Origin: Actinoplanes lobatus
GTDB taxonomy: Bacteria; Actinomycetota; Actinomycetes; Mycobacteriales; Micromonosporaceae
Assembly: GCF_014205215.1 (NCBI RefSeq)
Contig: NZ_JACHNC010000001.1
Span: 3,601,001-3,665,000 of the forward strand
DNA length: 64,000 nucleotides
Reading direction: 5' to 3'
In this document: one piece after another, positions 61,309 to 64,000 of the stretch
How the letters are laid out: each line of letters opens with the position of its first letter
How positions within the stretch are numbered: position 1 is the stretch's first letter
The notes under the pieces: generated by a model
What the model saw: only the letters and a program-made list of their open reading frames with translations
Database searches by the model: none
What the model was told of the DNA's origin: nothing
Program-made: the position numbers and the translations under genes

Positions 61309-61548
61309 TCAAGCTCGGCGGGCCCAGCTCAGAAAGCGGGTATGGAGGTTCGCGGGAATCTCGCTCCGTGCGGTGAGATCCTCGGACGCCTGCCAGTGCT
61401 GGGCGGCCAGATAGATCATCAGCAGGGACCGGAAATCCCGGTATTCGTGCAGGAGATCGGTCTTGGCGGGTGGGCACGGCCAGGGTTCGCCGCAACGTCG
61501 GCAGAGCCATGCCGGTCGCTCCGGTAGGTGTTCCCCGGAGGCGGTCAT
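61309..61548 (-). CDS. Small Cys-containing protein (often labelled flavin reductase)
   Basis: This 79-residue protein has a knuckle-like WLCRRCGEPWPCPPAK: three Cys that could bind zinc. The C-terminal helix is DFRSLLMIYLAAQHWQASEDL. Proteins of this type are frequent in Micromonosporaceae and are often annotated as flavin reductase, with no flavin site visible here. Its ATG overlaps the stop of the upstream 45-residue gene (ATGA). Confidence 0.72.
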   Translation of the reverse strand: MTASGEHLPERPAWLCRRCGEPWPCPPAKTDLLHEYRDFRSLLMIYLAAQHWQASEDLTARSEIPANLHTRFLSWARRA

Positions 61549-61682
61549 CGTCGCGGAGGGCAGGCGGAGGGCCCTCGGCCGTGAACCGGGCAATCGAGGG
61601 TGACGCCGCAGATGCCGTACCGGAGTCGCGCCTTGTGGAAGGCCAGGCCGGTCCCGAGGCCGATGAGGAAGCCGATTGTCAT
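61545..61682 (-). CDS. 45-residue protein upstream of the small CxxC gene
   Basis: This ORF encodes an N-terminal glycine-rich hydrophobic helix (TIGFLIGLGTGLAFHK) then RYGICGVTLDCPVHG with two Cys and a His. AAGGA lies 9 nt before the ATG and the stop overlaps the next start as ATGA. These two points, with the regulated promoter upstream, support it as real. No known function. Confidence 0.65.
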   Translation of the reverse strand: MTIGFLIGLGTGLAFHKARLRYGICGVTLDCPVHGRGPSACPPRR

Positions 61683-61734
61683 CGCAAGCATCCTTGACCC
61701 CTAGGGCTTGATCGATTGCGGCACCGTTTGCGAC

Positions 61735-61809
61735 ATTGTCTTGGGATAGTTGGCTGTCGATAGTCTGGGGATAATCATGAGGCGTGTCAAGGATTGTCTT
61801 GGGACAATC
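61735..61809. promoter_or_regulatory. Three-copy GntR operator array
   Basis: Three related 16-mers lie between the divergent small-protein operon and gntR: ATTGTCTTGGGATAGT (61735-61750), ATAGTCTGGGGATAAT (61760-61775) and ATTGTCTTGGGACAAT (61793-61808). The last extends to GATTGTC-TTGG-GACAATC, a perfect 7-bp inverted repeat. Centre spacing is 25 and 33 bp. They are likely sites for the adjacent GntR protein. Confidence 0.7.
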
Positions 61810-61827
61810 ACGGAAGGTGGGTGCTGA

Positions 61828-62619
61828 GTGCCCGTGCATTCGCGTTACCTGGACATCGCCGGAAAGATCCGTACGCGGATCGAGGCCGGCGAGTGGGAGC
61901 CGGGTGCGCGGCTGCCCCGCCTCGATGATTTCGCCGCCGAGTACGGCGCCAACCGGGACACCGTGGCGCGAGCGATCGCGGTGCTCGAAGCCGAAGGTTA
62001 TGTGTGGGCCGTTCAAGGCCGGGGCATCGCCGTTCGCTACGGCACGATGCGCCCGCGCCGACCGCGCGGTGATCTGGTCAAGCGCAATGAGCACGCCACC
62101 GGATACTCGTTTCCGTCAGCGAGCGGGCAGGAAGTGTGGGTTCGGCACGGTGCGGCGATCAACGCGCCCGCTCGGCTGGACGATCCGCGGATCGCGAAAC
62201 TGCTCGGCGTCGAACCGGGCGCTCAGGTGCTGCGCCGTTTCCGGGTGACCGGGCCCGCCTCCGAGGCGCCGTTCCAGATCAACATCTCGTGGATCCATCC
62301 GCGGGTAGCCGACATCGTCGCCGACGTGGACGCGGATCCGGCGGCAGGCGAGTGGCTGTACCGCATCGAGCGGGCGGGCCACTGGCCGATCAGCTGGATG
62401 GAGATCCACCGCGCCCGGGTGCCCAGCAAGGAGGAAGCGGATGTGCTCGGCATCCCGGCCAGCCTGCCAGTGCTGGAGATCGTCCGAGTCGGCAGTTCGG
62501 GGAGCGACGGCAAACCGGTCGAGGTGACCGAATTCGTGGTCGCGAGTGATCGCGTCGAGACGGTTCACGTCCTGCACCGGGATCCGGGCGCACAACAGCC
62601 GTGGGCCGACCCGGTATGA
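61828..62619 (+). CDS. GntR/HutC-family regulator with UTRA domain
   Basis: This 263-residue regulator has an N-terminal winged HTH (1-75): YLDIAGKIRTRIEAGEWEPGARLPRLDDFA then NRDTVARAIAVLEAEGYVWAVQGRG. The UTRA ligand domain (about 95-245) has WIHPRVADIVADVDADPAAGEWL and EIHRARVPSKEEADVLGIPASLPVLEIVRV. UTRA proteins bind sugars, amino acids or similar. GTG start. Its stop overlaps the PP2C start (ATGA). It faces the three-copy operator. Confidence 0.9.
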   Translation: MPVHSRYLDIAGKIRTRIEAGEWEPGARLPRLDDFAAEYGANRDTVARAIAVLEAEGYVWAVQGRGIAVRYGTMRPRRPRGDLVKRNEHATGYSFPSASGQEVWVRHGAAINAPARLDDPRIAKLLGVEPGAQVLRRFRVTGPASEAPFQINISWIHPRVADIVADVDADPAAGEWLYRIERAGHWPISWMEIHRARVPSKEEADVLGIPASLPVLEIVRVGSSGSDGKPVEVTEFVVASDRVETVHVLHRDPGAQQPWADPV

Positions 62620-63368
62620 CGTCGCCGCTCCAGATCACGGCCGCCGCCGGAACGCACGTCGGGCTGGTCCGCCGCCGCAACGAGGACAGCCACTACCTGG
62701 GTGACTTCCTCGTCGCGGTGGCGGACGGGCTGGGTGGGCACGTCGCCGGCGACCTTGCCAGCGGTACGGCGATCGAGGCGCTGAAGCCCTACGACCGGGA
62801 AGTGGATCCGGCTGACCTCGCGGACACACTCGGTACGGCCGTCGCCTCCGCCGACCGGGCGTTGCGCCGGAAGGTGCGGGAACAGCCGGACGCCGCCGGC
62901 ATGGGCACGACGATGGTCGCGCTGCTCCGATCCGGGACGGCAGCCGTGGTCGCCAACGTCGGGGACTCCCGGGCCTACCTCATGCGTGCCTTTCGGTCAG
63001 GCGGTGATGCTTCGCTGCTCCGGATCACCGAGGACCACACCTACCAGCATCTGGTTGCCGCCGCCGACACCTTCCCCGAGCTACCGGGCAAGCTGGCCCG
63101 ATTCCTCGACGGCAGAAAGGACGGCCGATCACCAGACCTGACCGCGGTGAGACTCAGCCCGGGCGACCGCATCCTGCTCTGCACCGATGGGTTGAGCTCC
63201 TACGTCCCGGAGCCGGTGATACAGAAGGTGCTCGGGTCCGCGGGATCACCCGACCAGGTCACCGAGGCACTCATCGCCAGCGCGCTCGATCGAGGCGCTC
63301 CGGACAACGTGACGGTTCTGGTCCTCGAAATCCGGGGCGGAGCGGCAACCGATGCGGCCGCGAGCTGA
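62616..63368 (+). CDS. PP2C-family Ser/Thr protein phosphatase
   Basis: This 250-residue single-domain metal-dependent phosphatase has RRRNEDSHY (19-27), ADGLGGHVAGD (36-46), GMGTTMVALL, NVGDSRAYL, LCTDGLSSYV and PDNVTVLVLE: all Mn/Mg-binding Asp motifs are present. There is no membrane segment. Translational coupling to gntR suggests that phosphorylation controls that regulator or its pathway, but no kinase is adjacent. Confidence 0.9.
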   Translation: MTSPLQITAAAGTHVGLVRRRNEDSHYLGDFLVAVADGLGGHVAGDLASGTAIEALKPYDREVDPADLADTLGTAVASADRALRRKVREQPDAAGMGTTMVALLRSGTAAVVANVGDSRAYLMRAFRSGGDASLLRITEDHTYQHLVAAADTFPELPGKLARFLDGRKDGRSPDLTAVRLSPGDRILLCTDGLSSYVPEPVIQKVLGSAGSPDQVTEALIASALDRGAPDNVTVLVLEIRGGAATDAAAS

Positions 63369-63731
63369 CGTCGCGGTCACATCAGGCCGCGCCTTCGATA
63401 TTCGGCAAGGCGGCGGCCTCGGCGTCGGTTCGGCGCAGATCGGTTGAGGTCTGAACTGAAATTCCTGGGCTCAAAGTAGGGGCGTCCTCACCGGACGGGA
63501 TGGCTCCCAGGATGACGGAAACGCCATTCAGTCACAGGAAGTGAAGGTTCTGGGTTGGTCCGGGGTCACCGGATGACCCCTCGGGTAGGGGAGTGCCGGG
63601 GCGTCTCTGGGGCGTTTGACGGCGACCCGCGTCGCCCGATGTCGACCAACAGCCCGATCAGCTCACTGGCGTGTACAAGAACATGACGCGCGGCGTCGTC
63701 GCACTCGTCTTCCGGGCGCATGTTGTCGGCG
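63369..63731. other. Intergenic region before rnpB
   Basis: This gap lies between the PP2C gene and the rnpB 3' end. It contains the hairpin GGGGTCA-CCGGA-TGACCCC at 63562-63580. A 51-codon minus-strand frame (63722 to 63566, MRPEDECDDAARHVLVHASE...) ends inside it but has no ribosome-binding site; I consider it doubtful. Confidence 0.4.
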
Positions 63732-63750
63732 GCCCGGCCGGCGGCCGGGC
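63732..63750 (-). terminator. Terminator hairpin downstream of rnpB
   Basis: GCCCGGCC-GGC-GGCCGGGC is a perfect 8-bp stem about 25 bp beyond the 3' end of the RNase P RNA, in its direction of transcription. Confidence 0.6.
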
Positions 63751-63775
63751 GCGCCACCCCGGAGGGACCTTGAGG

Positions 63776-64000
63776 GCGGCGGACGAGTCGGCCTGTACGC
63801 CGGATTCTGTGGCCGGTGACCCTGGGGTCGCCGGTGGCGGCCATCCATCTAGGCCTGCCGTTGCCGGCAGGCTCGAGCAGCCTACCCGCAGGCTCGGGCG
63901 AGCAGCCCTCGAACGCCTGCGCCGGCCACCGCCTTGCGGCAGTGGCCTTGCTTGGCCTTGCTCCGGGTGGGGTTTACCGAGCCACCCCGGTCACCCGGGG
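63776..64000 (-). ncRNA. rnpB: RNase P RNA, 3' part (type A; 5' end outside window)
   Basis: This is the catalytic RNA of RNase P, which matures tRNA 5' ends. The minus strand reads GGTAAACCCCACC (about 63966-63978), the P15 loop whose GGU pairs with the tRNA CCA end, then GGAGCAAGGCCAAGCAAGG. It ends with ACAGAATCCGGCGTACAGGC and CGACTCGTCC (63783-63814), the conserved 3' strand of P4 and following bases. The 5' half, including the P4 5' strand, lies to the right of the window. Protein frames drawn across this stretch are artefacts. Confidence 0.93.

Noticed and set aside
63566..63844. Minus-strand ORF across the rnpB 3' end
   Set aside because: Its first part is RNase P RNA. The remaining 51 codons lack a ribosome-binding site.

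Overview
The window is about 64 kb of high-GC DNA with strong codon bias to G/C in third positions. It reads as an actinomycete of the family Micromonosporaceae, most likely Actinoplanes or a close relative. This is an inference from gene content and order: a fasR-fabD-fabH-acpP-fabF block, the aceE / DUF3052 / AhpE / tRNA-Val neighbourhood, a Nif3 / zinc-ribbon / RNase H-phosphatase block, DUF3145, a small CxxC protein next to a GntR regulator, and rnpB at the right edge. No database was consulted.

Layout. 1-7742: a urea/short-amide uptake block on the minus strand (urtABCDE, with an NCS1 permease running off the left edge). It is preceded by a cytoplasmic AmiC-like sensor that is divergent from a MarR regulator. 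7861-10741: a secreted PL11 rhamnogalacturonan lyase and a small Cys-phosphatase. 10773-13788: an MFS exporter followed by an E. coli-type arginyl-tRNA synthetase, which is preceded by an Arg-rich leader peptide and an attenuator-like RNA fold. 13893-29887: mostly housekeeping and envelope genes (Tat-exported 5'-nucleotidase, Ser/Thr kinase, STAS protein, SurE, PfkB kinase, CDF transporter, HelD, hydrolase, carbonic anhydrase, DUF3145, GH3 lipoprotein). 29888-30923: a non-coding kilobase of direct and tandem repeats. 30924-37110: the fatty acid synthase II operon with its regulator FasR and an acyl-CoA carboxylase subunit. 37364-47497: regulators, gltX, aceE, YjbQ, a fused E1 dehydrogenase, DUF3052 and AhpE.

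47540-50860: a tRNA-Val(TAC) gene carrying a 3.2-kb low-GC integrative island, flanked by a perfect 45-bp repeat of the tRNA 3' end. The island holds a 5'-truncated tyrosine integrase, two orphan genes and a Nudix protein. It looks like the relic of an actinomycete integrative element.

50867-64000: a DUF402 protein, a Prim-Pol-like protein divergent from an XRE regulator/flavoprotein pair, the Nif3 block, a GH18 chitinase, a DUF3311/MctP monocarboxylate transporter, and a GntR/PP2C pair facing a two-gene operon of very small proteins. The 3' part of rnpB lies at the right edge.

The most interesting signal is at 11992-12144. A TATAGT -10 element sits six bases before the ATG of a 15-codon ORF with six Arg codons, four of them consecutive and all different. 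The ORF is bracketed by a 9-bp inverted repeat and followed by a GC-rich hairpin, immediately upstream of what looks like a second, auxiliary ArgRS gene. This fits ribosome-mediated attenuation of an inducible resistance-type synthetase. The integrative relic, the 115-bp tandem repeats and several palindromic operators are the next most useful leads.
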